A DNA stretch of 64,000 nt, taken from the NCBI GenBank assembly GCA_036927565.1, contig JAYESD010000001.1, positions 75,349,751 through 75,413,750 of the forward strand, in the 5' to 3' direction. This DNA is from Tuctoria greenei (Eukaryota; Streptophyta; Magnoliopsida; Poales; Poaceae). Position 1 is the stretch's first letter. Each line of letters begins with the position of its first letter. This document shows positions 47,031-58,201 of this stretch, one piece after another. The notes below the pieces were generated by a model. The model was not told the DNA's origin. It searched no databases and saw only the letters and a list, made by a program, of their open reading frames with translations. The translations under genes and the position numbers were made by a program.

Positions 47031-48581
47031 ATGGTGAACTCAACTGCTGGATCATCCAACAGTCAACCTGCTGCTCAGGCTGTTGGGGGCAATCCGTCCA
47101 ATATGCAGCTACCAGCAGGAGCCTCAGCGCCAGCAGGAGTCACAATCCCACCATCGCCGCCTCCACCAGCAAATCAAGCTGGGCAACGCGATGGTGCATC
47201 GGCGTCAATCACTGTGTCGGCAAATCATGACAACCCGGAACACGCGCTCCATGCGGCGCGTGCTCTTCTCCAATGCCCACCACCTCTGGATGCATCCCGG
47301 GATGCACTGGAGCAGTGGAGGGCTGATGTGGAACATTTGGTTGCAGCAGCAGTCGAACGCGTCAGCAACCAGGGTCCTCCTCCTTCAGGACGGGCCCCAT
47401 CGCAGCAGCGAACCTTATCTGGCAGACTTGGTCCGCACGTTTCCAATAACAGGAGATGTGTTGCATCACAGCAAGTGACGTCATTGCCCTCCGGGGAACG
47501 ACGCACTCACACGGTATCCAGGCTTTCAACTCATGACCTCCGGGCAGAGCTTGATCACCGATACCGCCAACAGGATGGCCGAGTCCATATTGAGCGTGCT
47601 CGTGAAAGACGAGAAGCTCAAGACCTTCCTGCTCCTGAAGGAGTAGGAGGCGGCTGTTCAGCTCTGGCCATGCATCTGCGTATGGTCAGGTGGCCACAGA
47701 AGTTCCGTCCTCACCTACCGGAGAAGTTCGACGGGATCGTCAATCCTGTCGAATTCCTTCAGATTTACTCCACTGCTATTTTGGCAGCCGGAGGAAATGA
47801 GGCCGTAATGGCCAATTATTTTCCAGTGGCTTTAACTAGGACCGCCAGGTCCTGTTTTATGAGCCTTCCACCCAACTCCATCAACAGTTGGGAGGAGCTG
47901 TGCCGGCAGTTCACCGCCAACTTCGGGAGTTCATACACCCGACCAGGCACTGAACTGGACCTTTTTGCAGTCGTGCAAAAAGGGGGAGAATCCCTGCGAT
48001 CATTCATCCAGAGGTTCTCTCAGGTACGAAATACTATCCCTTCTATCTCTAGCACCTCTGTCATTGTGGCATTCAAACAGGGTGTACGGGACAAGAAGAT
48101 GCTGGAGAAACTGGAGATCAAGGAGATCACCAGTGTCACGGAACTCTTCAGTTTGGCCGACAAATGTGCCAGAGCTGCGGAGGGCCGTAAGATGCACTCC
48201 AAACCAACTCTGGAGGGTCACAAGAAATCCTCCAAGGAAGAAGCCGCAACCTCCGGGAACGGCAAGAAGAAGAAAAAGACCAACAGCAAGAAGAAGTCGT
48301 CGGCCGGTACATCTAATGTTGCAGCTACTGCAGCTCCGGGTGGCCGGGGGTCACGCCCCGAGAAGCGACCTCGACCGTCTTCTGAAGATGGTGGCAAGTC
48401 CAAGGTGTGGTGCCCAATTCACAAAACGGGCAGCCACAGTTTGGAAGACTGTCGTGAGGTCCAAAACCTTGCCGAGCGCTACAACAAGCGCCGGGAAGAA
48501 TCTCCTTTCCGACAAAGGGAAGGAAAGCAAAAAGTCGACGAAGCTCTGACTGAAGAGGAGTTAGGTTTTCATGATCCCTAA
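47031..48581 (+). CDS. Tat-lineage Gag
   Basis: The ATG at 47031 opens 516 codons and ends with TAA at 48579-48581. A Pro/Ala-rich N-terminus precedes the gag core (about residues 230-390: PVEFLQIYSTAILAAGG, then SWEELCRQF and LRSFIQRFSQVRN), a Lys-rich linker and a C-x2-H-x4-H-x4-C finger (CPIHKTGSHSLEDC, from residue 460), the variant knuckle usual in this clade. Gag assembles the particle. The protease frame continues in the same register after the single TAA, so in an active relative gag and pol would form one frame; here the stop truncates the polyprotein. The frame extends upstream into the LTR without a stop, but the ATG after the PBS is the likely start. Confidence 0.85.
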   Translation: MVNSTAGSSNSQPAAQAVGGNPSNMQLPAGASAPAGVTIPPSPPPPANQAGQRDGASASITVSANHDNPEHALHAARALLQCPPPLDASRDALEQWRADVEHLVAAAVERVSNQGPPPSGRAPSQQRTLSGRLGPHVSNNRRCVASQQVTSLPSGERRTHTVSRLSTHDLRAELDHRYRQQDGRVHIERARERREAQDLPAPEGVGGGCSALAMHLRMVRWPQKFRPHLPEKFDGIVNPVEFLQIYSTAILAAGGNEAVMANYFPVALTRTARSCFMSLPPNSINSWEELCRQFTANFGSSYTRPGTELDLFAVVQKGGESLRSFIQRFSQVRNTIPSISSTSVIVAFKQGVRDKKMLEKLEIKEITSVTELFSLADKCARAAEGRKMHSKPTLEGHKKSSKEEAATSGNGKKKKKTNSKKKSSAGTSNVAATAAPGGRGSRPEKRPRPSSEDGGKSKVWCPIHKTGSHSLEDCREVQNLAERYNKRREESPFRQREGKQKVDEALTEEELGFHDP

Positions 48582-49358
48582 AAGGTCCTGAAGGCCGTGT
48601 ACACCTCCGTCGACAATGATTCTGACGTCTCTGACAACGAGCGTCGGAAGACCATGAACACCATTTTTGGTGGATCATGGGACATCACCTCCCGCCGCGT
48701 CATCAAGGCTATGCGCTGGGATATTGCCGCTGTAGCTCCTACAGTCAGGCCGGAACCTCATCGGAAGTGGATGGACACAGCCATCACTTTTGATGCTTCA
48801 GACTGCCCTCGGAGCATGGTTGGAGCAGGTCAGTTACCTTTGATGGTATCTCCTACCATCAATAACATCCAGCTCCACCATGTCATGGTAGACGGAGGTT
48901 CGGGGCTTAACCTCATAAGTTTCGAAGCTTTTACCAAGCTTCATCTCCGACCTTCGGATCTCCACCCCTCTCGACCTTTCTCCGGAGTAGGTCCGGGGGC
49001 CATTACCCCACTCGGAGCTATAACTCTCCCCGTTACCTTCGGGACACGGGAGAAGTACCGCACCGAGAAGTTGGTCTTCGACGTCACTCAGATCAACTTA
49101 CCCTTCAACGCCATCTTGGGTAGGCCTGCCCTGTACAAGTTCATGGCAGCTGCTCATTATGGCTACCAGGTGTTAAAGATGCCAACACCAGTAGGCGTTC
49201 TCCGGATCCGCGGAGATCGTACTGCCGGAGTAACTGCACTGGAAGAACTCCATGCACTTACCACGGCGCAAGAGGAGGACTCCAGGCAGGAGCAAGCTCC
49301 AAAACCCCCGAGCATTCGTCAACAAGCTCCAAAACCCTCGTGTGCAGCCAAGCGGTGA
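48582..49358 (+). pseudogene. Tat-lineage aspartic protease region
   Basis: This lies in frame with gag after one TAA. It contains IFGGSWDITSRR, then the catalytic VDGGSGLNLI (Asp at 48891) and the conserved FNAILGRPALYKF. DGGS replaces the commoner DTGS/DSGS, as in many Tat elements. The frame ends at TGA (49356-49358). Homologous pol sequence continues one frame over (49360-49443), so a single-base shift near 49345 broke the polyprotein. Confidence 0.8.
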
Positions 49359-49443
49359 CACCGACATTCCCGTCAAAGTCGTCCAAATTGGTTCTGATGC
49401 CGCTCAGACCATCCGTATATCGGGGGGATTGAACGACAAATAG

Positions 49444-51945
49444 GAACTCGTGCTCATCACTTTCCTCCGGGCTAATGTCGACTTGTTTGCCTGGCAACCG
49501 TCACAAATGCCTGGGATCCCCAGGGAAGTGATTGAGCACAATCTAAAGATCTACCCCAACGCCCGGCCTGTGCATCATAAGCCTCGGAAGCAATCGTAGA
49601 GCGACAGAACTTCATCCGACAAGAAGTGAAGAAGTTGCTCGAAGCTGGATTCATCCGAGAAGTTTTCCATCCAAAATGGGTGGCAAACCCAGTCGTTGTA
49701 CCCAAGGCCGGTGGGAAGCTTCGGATGTGTATCGACTACACCACACTGAATAAGGCATGTCCAAAAGATCCATTCCCACTACCTAGAATAGATCAGATAG
49801 TGGATTCCACCTCTGGGTGTGAATTACTGTGTTTCCTAGACGCATATTCTGGGTATCATCAAATTAGAATGTCTAGGGAAGATGAAGAGCATACCTCATT
49901 CATCACAGTAGATGGATTGTATTGTTATACAGCCATGCCATTTGGTCTCAAGTGCAGCTTCAACTTTTGTACGAGCTATGTACAAAACCTTTGAAGAACT
50001 CATTAGAGACATAGTGGAAGTGTACGTCGATGACATCGTGGTCAAAGTCAAGAACAAGGAGTCACTTCTTGACACCTTGCAGGCTGTCTTCGACATGCTG
50101 CGGGCCACCCGCACAAAGCTAAACCCAGACAAGTGTGTCTTCGGGGTTAGCTCCAGAAAACTTCTTGGTTTTCTGGTAAGTCACCGGGGCATAGAAGCTA
50201 ATCCGGCGAAGATCAAGGCCATTGAAGACATGCGGCCACCAACCCGCATCAAAGATGTCCAAAAACTAACTGGATGTCTAGCAGCCCTCAGTCGGTTCAT
50301 TTCAAGACTGGCGGAATGGGCACTCCCCTTCTTCAAGTTATTGAGGAAGTCCGGACCATTCCAATGGTCTGAAGAAGCAGAGAAGGCATTCCTGGAGCTG
50401 AAACAGTTCCTCACCACCCTACCAATTCTGGTAGCTCCAAACCTTGGTGAGCCTTTGTTGCTTTACATTTCAGCAACTGACAAAGTCGTCAGTATGGTTC
50501 TGGTTGCGGATGGACCAGAGCTACCTCATACTCAGGAATCCAGACCCCTTCGGGAGGGTCCGGAGGTACCTAAAAGCGAGTCTGGGTCCCAGCTCCCAGA
50601 CTCGAATCTACAAGAAGTCACTTCAGAAGACCCAGACCCCTCCAGGAGGGTCCAGGTCGCTTCTGAAGAAGCTCCGGGTTCCTCCAGCCAGGACCCGGTG
50701 GTCCCCGAAGAAAATCCGGATCCCTCTAGGAGGATCTGGGTCAGTGGAGAGGAAGCTCCGGGCCCCTCTGGGAAGGTCCGGACCATTCAGCGCCTGGTAT
50801 ACTTCATCAGTGAAGTACTACATGATGCCAAGACTCGATACCTAGAGGTACATAAGCTGCTCTATGCAGTTCTTATTGCCTCCAGGAAGCTTCACCATTA
50901 CTTCCAAGCTCACAAAGTCTTAGTGGTGACCTCTTACCCACTTCGAGCAATCTTGCATAATCCCAATTCAACTGGGAATATTGCAAAGTGGGCAGCAGAA
51001 TTGGCCGAATTTGATCTTGAATTCATTTCAAGGCAAGCAGTCAAGAGTCAAGCCTTGGCAGATTTCATGGCGGAATGGACTACCTCTCCATCAAACCCTA
51101 GGGGCCCAAGTGAGCAGAAGCCGGAACATCAAGCTCCAGACTTCACCGAGCCTCACTGGACCCTCTACTTCGACGGCTCCATGCAGAAGCAGGGGGCCGG
51201 AGCTGGAATCCTTCTCCTTGCACCAACCGGGGAGAAGGTGAAATACATGGTACACCTTGACTTCAAGGCGACCAACAACATGGCGGAGTACGAAGCACTC
51301 ATCTACGGACTAAAGGTGGCACTGTCATATGGTGTAAAGCAACTGCTGGTCAAGGGAGATTCGCAGCTCATCATTAAGCAAGTGAAGGGTGAATGCTCCT
51401 GCAACAATCTCCAGCTAGTTGCTTACCTCCTTGAAGTCCAGAGGCTTCAGAAGGACTTCGAAGTCCTAGATCTCCACCATGTTCAGCGTGCCCATAACGC
51501 TGAAGCTGACGAACTCTCGACGAAAGCGTCAACTGGAGCTCCGGCTCCTGACGGAACTTTTGTCCGGAGGTTGTCAAAACCAACACCTCAGCCTGCCGAA
51601 CTAAGCGAAGGGGGTGAGATCAGCATCCCAAAGCTGACGGTCCCGATGGCCCTGTTACCATGGCAGCCATCAAGGGTCGTAGGTGCTGCCGGAAGCTCCG
51701 AGCAACCCAGCACGCAAGACTCAAATGCTCAAGCTAGCTCCGATGCATGGATCTCGGAGATCCGGAGCTACTTGAAAGACAACATCCTTCCTGACGATGA
51801 TGTATCCGCTGACCGGGTAGTCAAATTGGCTAAAAGATACACGTTGGTAGAAGGGGATCACAAGGGAAGAAGGCTGCGAACTCCTCGCAGAAATCCATGG
51901 AGGCGAGTGTGGGAACCACGCGTCTTCCCGCACGCTGGTCGGTAA
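49444..51945 (+). pseudogene. Tat-lineage reverse transcriptase, RNase H and second RNase H
   Basis: RT N-terminal motifs (VDLFAW) lie before a stop at 49597. After a one-base shift come RQEVKKLLEAGFIREV and CIDYTTLNKACPKDPFPLPRID. A second shift near 49955 precedes the catalytic YVDD (50023-50034). RNase H follows (TDKVVSMVL ... VYFISEVLHDAKTRYLEV) and is split by an insert of about 80 residues (50520-50790) made of repeated PDPSRR and EEAPG units. A second RNase H domain (YFDGSMQKQGAGAGI, NNMAEYEALIYGL, VKGDSQL; 51160-51540) is the archaeal-like type added in the Tat clade. The open frame ends in a shifted region at 51945, where about 15 codons plus a base appear deleted before the integrase zinc finger (about 51865). 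Confidence 0.85.
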
Positions 51946-52942
51946 AGCCTTTCGGCATGGCTTCTACTGGCCTACAGCACTCCAGGATGCAACTGAGCTT
52001 GTGAAGAAATGCAAAGCATGCCAATATCATGCAAAGCAAATTCACACACCGGCTCAGCCCCTACAAATGATACCTCCTACATGGACCTTCGCTGTGTGGG
52101 GGATGGACATCTTGGGACCTTTCCCAAGAGCCGTCGGAGGTTACAAGTTCCTGTACGTCGCCATTGACAAGTTCACCAAGTGGCCGGAAGCAACTCCAGT
52201 TGTGACAATCAACAAGCAATCAGCTATCAACTTTCTGCAGTCCATTGTATGCAGATTTGGAGTCCCAAACAAAATCATCACTGATAATGGGACCCAATTT
52301 ACAAGCTCTGCATTTCAAGGATATTGCGAAGACCTCGGCATACAAGTTTGCTACGCCTCCGTAGCTCACCCAGCAAGCAATGGCCAGGCCGAGAGAGCAA
52401 ATGCTGAAATCCTTAAAGGACTCAAAACGCGCACTTATGAGCGCTTGAAAAAACATGGAGCCAACTGGATTGAAGAACTTCCGCCCACTTTATGGGCCAA
52501 CAGGACATCTCCAAACCGGTCAACTGAAGAGACACCCTTCTTCCTGGTGTACGAAGCTGAAGCAATCCTTCCTCCGGAAATCACCTTGGGTTCACTCCGG
52601 GTCCGGACCTTCGACGAAGCCACGCAGGACCAGCTCCGGCGTGAAGACCTAGACCTCCTTGAGGAGGGAAGGTGCCAAGCAGCTGTTTGGAATGCCCGAT
52701 ATCGCCAAGCCCTACGGCGCTATCATCAGCGGCATGTACACAACCGACAGCTCGAGGAACGCGATCTGGTGCTACGGAGAATACAATCCAGAGAAGGGTT
52801 AAACAAACTCTCCCCCAGCTAGGAGGGACCCTTCCGAGTGATTAAAGTATCCCGTCCCGGAAGCTTTCGCTTGGCTACCGAGGATGGGACACCTCTCCCA
52901 AATCCATGGAACATCGAGCACCTCCGTAAGTTCTACACTTAA
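51866..52942 (+). pseudogene. Tat-lineage integrase
   Basis: The N-terminal HHCC finger (EIHGGECGNHASSRTL through KKCKACQYH, 51880-52030) lies in a frame different from the RNase H. The DDE core is complete: Asp in WGMDILGP (about 52106), Asp in ITDNGTQF (about 52283), Glu in NGQAERAN (about 52390). The C-terminus is cut by TAG at 52820-52822, where related elements have Trp (LSP-x-WEGPF). The same frame then continues EGPFRVIKVSRPGSF to a natural stop at 52940-52942. Integrase inserts the cDNA; here one nonsense change and the upstream deletion disable it. Confidence 0.85.
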
Positions 52943-53676
52943 TATCACGGAGGTGAGTCTGTAGTAACTTGAGGTATATGTTATAGAGTCATTGTACAGA
53001 GTCGGGTAGTTCCTCCGGGAGAACAGCCGGACCTTCCCCGGAAGGTCCGCAAAGTTCATGCAACACTTGTCACAGTCTCAGAACTAAAAGTGTGGCTAGC
53101 TACCCTGGGTCAAACGAGAAATTAAACACGCTTAGTCTGGTTCCGTACCCTAAGAGTGTACTTGTTTCCCCTGTACCCCGGACCTATAATGAAAGATATC
53201 TTCAGGTGAAACAGACTCCATGTGCATTTATTTTGTACAGGCTCAGCATTCTTTTTTATTTTTCTCTTTCTTGTCTATAACAAAGATGTGCAATTCTTAA
53301 GAAATTTTAGTTCGACCGGTTCATATACGATTCGAGTTGTATTGTTGATTCTTTTGGATTCAAATATTGTTCATGGCCCACTCGCCTGAATGCCACCAAG
53401 CCAATCTAGGGCCGGAGTGTGCTATCGACTTAGCCTGGTCAAGCACCCTAAGTACGCCACTCTACCTACACCCCGGCAGGCCGAAGTAAGGCGGGTCCAA
53501 TAACAGTTGGATCTGGAAGAAGAGGCAACGCATTCGGTTGTATTTAAAATCGCGTTCGACTTAAAATTTTCTCAAGAATCGTAAGCCACGACAAAGTTAT
53601 AGGCAAGAAACAAATTTTACTATTTTTCTTGGCTTCAGTGTGCAGGAAAAATAAAATCCACGTTGATGGAAAAAAA

Positions 53677-53952
53677 CCGGAGCTAACAAAGCTCCGACTC
53701 CTCTAGATGGCTTGTAGTCGATGTTAAGCATTGAAAACGAGCATCACCGGAGCAACCAAGCTCCGGTAAAGCTAGGGGGGCTAGCCGTCGACGTAAAAGA
53801 TGGTGAGAAGACCCCACAAATGGAGTCTGCTGCCGACAAGCTACGTGTTGGCAAAGGTCAGTGCCGGAGCTACTAAGCTCCGACACCCCGGAGGGCTAAC
53901 TATCGATGCTCTATGCGTTGATAGGGACTATTACGGGAGCTACTAAGCTCCG
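53677..53952 (+). repeat. Four spaced stem-loops in Tat 3' region
   Basis: CCGGAGC(T/A)ACNAAGCTCCG-type hairpins start at 53677, 53747, 53863 and 53934, within a loosely repeated unit of about 70-115 bp that also contains GTCGATG/GTTGAT variants. They lie between the end of pol and the 3' end of the antisense gene. Confidence 0.8.
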
Positions 53953-54233
53953 ACGGTAGTCAGTTTGACCTCAGGGGGCCTTCACTATCGAAGACTTCGG
54001 ACCTACACTCTACAAGTTCGAAGCAAATGAGTCTTCAACAAAACATAATATCCTCTTGGTACATGTTCACAATCAAATTGTGTACATCTACCAGGGGGCC
54101 AAGTGAAGACAAAAGTGTTGAAGACAAAAAGTCAAATTCACAAAAATTTGGGGATTTCATTCATCTGGAGACAAAGGATTACAAAATTGAGGAAGAAGAA
54201 GAGAGGATACAAGTGGGAACTACAGAGATGGTC

Positions 54234-57200
54234 CTAGACCCTATGGAAGAATTGAGCGACCTTCTGGGCAACCTTCGACACGTTGGCTCGGGCAGCTTCC
54301 CCTTCTCCTTCAACGGGACCTTCAAGCACCGGGTCCAGAGGAAATTGGGAGTTCCGGCTGGTGTAGCACGTCAGCACATACTCTGCAACGTTCTTTGCTA
54401 GGGATTGCCCCTCAACCTCCAATTGGTCTGCAATGACATCGCCCACCTTGGAGAGCTTGCTACCTGCCAAGCTCAACGCCTGCAACGCTAGGTCCAGCTC
54501 TGGCTCCAGATCATCCGGGTGCACGGGACTAAAGCCCATCGGTGTCAGCGCGTCGTTGGCCTTGCCCAGGAACTCCCAAATTTGTAGGGAGTCCGCAGTC
54601 CTCAAGCCCTTCAATTCTTCCAAGGATCTTCTGGCCGCCACCAGTTCGGAATTCTCACGGGCGAGGCGCTCAACTTCTTTGGCGTTTTGCTGAATCTTCT
54701 CAGCAACCCGCTTCTCATGTTTTCCGAGCTCCTCCTCCCGGAGGTGGATCTTGTTCCGGCGGTCGACCAGGTCCTTCTCCCTGCCCCTCACTTTCTTTTC
54801 CCTGGCAACAAGGGCACACTCCCGCTCGTGGAGCTCCTACTCTCGCACCCAGGCCTTCTTCTCCTCATCTACGCAGCGCTCTTCCAATTTCTTGGCACGC
54901 TCCTCAAGGCCCTTGTTAGCCAGAGCCACCTTCTCGGAGAGCTCCTCCTCCCTCCTTAGGACGTCATCCCGCAGCTCTAGGAGTTTCTGCTCTTCATCTT
55001 CGAGCCGTTTCTCCCTCTCTTCAAGTGCCTCTCGGCGCTTGATGAGTGTAGTGTTAATGGCCTCAAGCCTTTCGTGGCGTTCATCGGCCGCACTGTTAGC
55101 TGCTTTGGCCTGCTCGTAGATCTCCCGGGATTGAGCGTCGAGGGCGCGAGTCATACTCTCCCTTTCATCCAATAATTTACCCCAGTATTCCAGGCAGACC
55201 TTCTCCCGCTTGATCCACTCTTTGTCATCCGCTAGCCTCGACTACGCCAGCTTGGTCTCGAAGTAGAGCCGATTACGCCACCTCCTAAGGGTTTGGCGCT
55301 CCTCTTCAAGAGCCTTGCTGTCGTGGAAGAAGGCCAGTTGAACTTGACGCAGACTGGAACATGCGTTGTCAATAGACAGTGACAACGGGATAGGTTCCAG
55401 ACCTGCTGGGATCTTCTGCGCTGGTTCCAGCGGGTTTTCAGATACAAAAATTGGGTCCCACTCCACAAGAGTGGTCCCCTGGGTCTCCATGGCACTAGGG
55501 TCGTCCTCCGGGATGGCCTCAGTCGCCATCGAGGAAGGCCCCGCCGCCAGGTCTTCGTTCACCCCCTCAGACAGGGGGTCAGCGACTTCACAAGGGCACT
55601 CCGGCTCAGCCGCGGGTACCTCCAACGTCGTCACTTTCGGAGCAGGGGCCGCTTCTGGCTCCGGCCTGGGCACCTCCTCCGATGGGGGCTCGAGATCCGA
55701 CGCCTCTACAACCACCGGCTCGGGAGCCGGAAGATATTCATCCTCAATCGGCCCTGCAGCCGGAGCTCCAACAACTATCGGCTCTGCGGCCGGTGCTTCT
55801 GAGGTAGCCGGCCCAACCGCCGGGACTTCCTCAACATCCGGCGCGCACGCCGGGACTTCGATCACCTCCGGCTCGACTGCCGGAGCTTTGACAATTTCCG
55901 GCTCTGGGGTCGGAATTACAGCTTCCTCCGGCTCAACGACCGGAGCTTCCATCATCTCAGCACCAGGACTCGGAGCTTCAACCTCCGGGATAGATGCCGC
56001 TGGCGCATCTACATTTCCGCGGTCCGACGCTACAACGGGAGCCTCTGGGGATGAGTCGAAGTCCATGACCACGACAGCTGGCGCTGGAGCTGTCGCAGCT
56101 TTAGCCACCACTTGGGGCGGCACCGGGACAGGAGCAGAAACTTCCGCCCTCACAGCTTCAGCTGCTGTGGCTGAGGGTGTAGCCTCACTCCTCTGCTTGG
56201 GAACGCTGCAGATGATGGACGAAGAAACTTAAAAAATAGTTACTACAATTAAACAACTATCCAAGGTAAAGATTAAAAATTACCTTGGGAGGCTTCCGCA
56301 CCAGCTTGCGCGGAACCTTTTTCCCGGGCATTCAGGGCTGGTCATAGCCGGCGTGAAAGCTCTGGAAGGCCCCCCGGAACTCGTTGCGGCCACGGGCGTT
56401 TCCCTAGTCGAGGCCCCCCTCGATCGGGAAGGACCTCCGGACCTAGAGGCCTCCACCGGCCTCGGTGCTGGAGTCGCATGCCCGAAGCTAGCACCCCGAG
56501 AGGACCCCACTGCGGGAACAGTCGCCGCAGTTGTAGAAGACCTCCCCCTCCGGGGAGAAGGAGCCGACGCAGAGGTAGTGGGTCTGACGGACCTTCCGTC
56601 GGCGTACTGCAGCTTCCTCTTTCGGCTCAAGGGTTCTTCCGTCGGCTCCTTACCCTTGCCGACGACCTCAGCCCTTGGCTTCGGGGCAGGGTCGGAGCCA
56701 CCCTCAGAAGCTCCAGGGATCACCACCCTAGTGGTTGATCTTCTCTCGACGACACCAAGGTCGTCAAGCACAGGCATCTTCCGCCGGAGCTCCCTACTAA
56801 ACTCTACTTCCACGTTCAAAGGGAGAAAAGTTGATGGCGGAGTGAAGTCGTCACCCTCGACGTCGATGTCGTGCTGGAACTTCTTGAGGTGGAACTCCAA
56901 GGTTTTCCCCACCATGTTGGACTTCAGCCCGGTCTCAACCCGGTCGTCGTCCATCACGCTGTTGAGGGCCCAAGCGAGTTTTTCTCTCCTCTTCAGCGGT
57001 GCCCACCTGTTGACCAGGAAGATGCAAAACACCACCTGAGGAGTCAATCCTCCCTCCACGCATTGGCGGATCCTGGTCAAAGCAGGGTTGAAGGCTTCCG
57101 CCAACACCGGAGCTTCACTCCAGATTGTCGTGTCGATGTTGGGGAGGCCTTCGGGCAGCTCTAGCTTCTCGTGCCCCTCCACCCGGACGACTATCCAGTC

Positions 57201-57667
57201 CTTCTTCCAGTCATCCCACTTCCCAGAGGGAAACGACCGGAGGTACTTGAATGGGCACTTCTTGCGCTTCACGAAGTAGTAGAAGCCAAGGTACTCATTG
57301 CTCCTGTCGGTGGTATGCACGGTGAAGAAGGTCTGGAAGAGTTCAATGCAGGGGGGATGCCCACCCACATCTCACAGAAGTGGACGAAGATAGACACAAG
57401 AAGAATGGAGTGGGGGCCAAGGTGATACAGCTGCATACCATAGAAGTCTAGCAGCATCAAGAAAAAGGAGGAAAAAGGTGGGATCAACCCCACCATGGCG
57501 TACGAGGAGAAGTACACCATTTCGCCGGCGTGCTCCTTCTCAAACGGGAGCTCTCCACCGGCGCGGACCGAGCGGTTGAAGAAGTCTGAGGACCATCCCA
57601 TGAGGGCCCGGACCTTCTTCAGGTCGCCGTCGGTCTTCAAACGACTCTCGTGGAGACCCAACTCCAT
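54234..57667 (-). pseudogene. Antisense accessory gene of Tat element (putative gypsy-type transposon protein), two exons
   Basis: The gene is encoded opposite to gag-pol in the 3' region. The ATG at 57665-57667 opens MELGLHESR, then ALMGWSSDFF, AMVGLIPPFSSFFL and FYGMQLYHLGPHS, the pattern of the plant domain catalogued as putative gypsy type transposon (PF04195-like). A one-base shift in the G6 run (57351-57356) moves to the frame with YLGFYYFVKRKK and WKKDWIVV. Exon 1 ends at 56284 (AAG|GTAATT); a 78-nt intron (56206-56283) ends in CATCTGCAG; exon 2 stays in frame. Exon 2 has a Pro/Ala/Glu repeat region (about 56100-55560) and a long coiled coil (about 55300-54560, heptads rich in Glu, Arg, Leu). 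In-frame TAGs at 55242-55244 and 54837-54839 interrupt it. The natural end is at 54234. Its function is unknown; similar antisense genes occur in the 3' regions of some Tat-clade elements such as maize-lineage Grande. Confidence 0.8.
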
Positions 57668-58201
57668 CGCGACACGGCAAGGCAAGAGAAGAAAAGCGAA
57701 GCACGAGTTGGGAGTTTGGGCACAAGATCAGAAGAGAGGCGTAAAGAACCCCAAACGATGCATCCTTTCCTTCTTAAGTAAGCCCTTGCGACGCTTGGAT
57801 TGAAACCACAAGGAATTCGAAGATACCACTCAAAAATTCCACCCAGCCGATGACAAGAGGGCCCGGGACTACCCTGACGATCAAGTCGAGGTTCTTACCC
57901 AGGCGAACGGTTTCCATCATGAGGCGGGAAGCCCGAAGGCGGCGGCCTGACAAGGCGCGCGGAATCGATACGATTTTCGTATCGGGAACTGTTGACCTTC
58001 AATTGTGTGAGATCCGCACGTCAAAGATCTCACCTGCCGCACACGGGATACGCCACGCGGCGAGGATTTAACTCCAAACCATCACCAACGGCACATCTGA
58101 AGACCTTTGAAGACTCAGTTCAAAAGTCGAAGGATGGACCCACCTCCGGCGGAATGACTTCATTCAAGGGGTCTTCCCCGGAGGTCGGCCCAGGGGGCCA
58201 C

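Noticed and set aside
55366..56232. Plus-strand 288-codon Ser/Gly/Ala-rich frame
   Set aside because: It is the complement of the repeat-rich exon of the antisense gene, whose coiled coil, intron phase and flanking domains support the minus strand instead.
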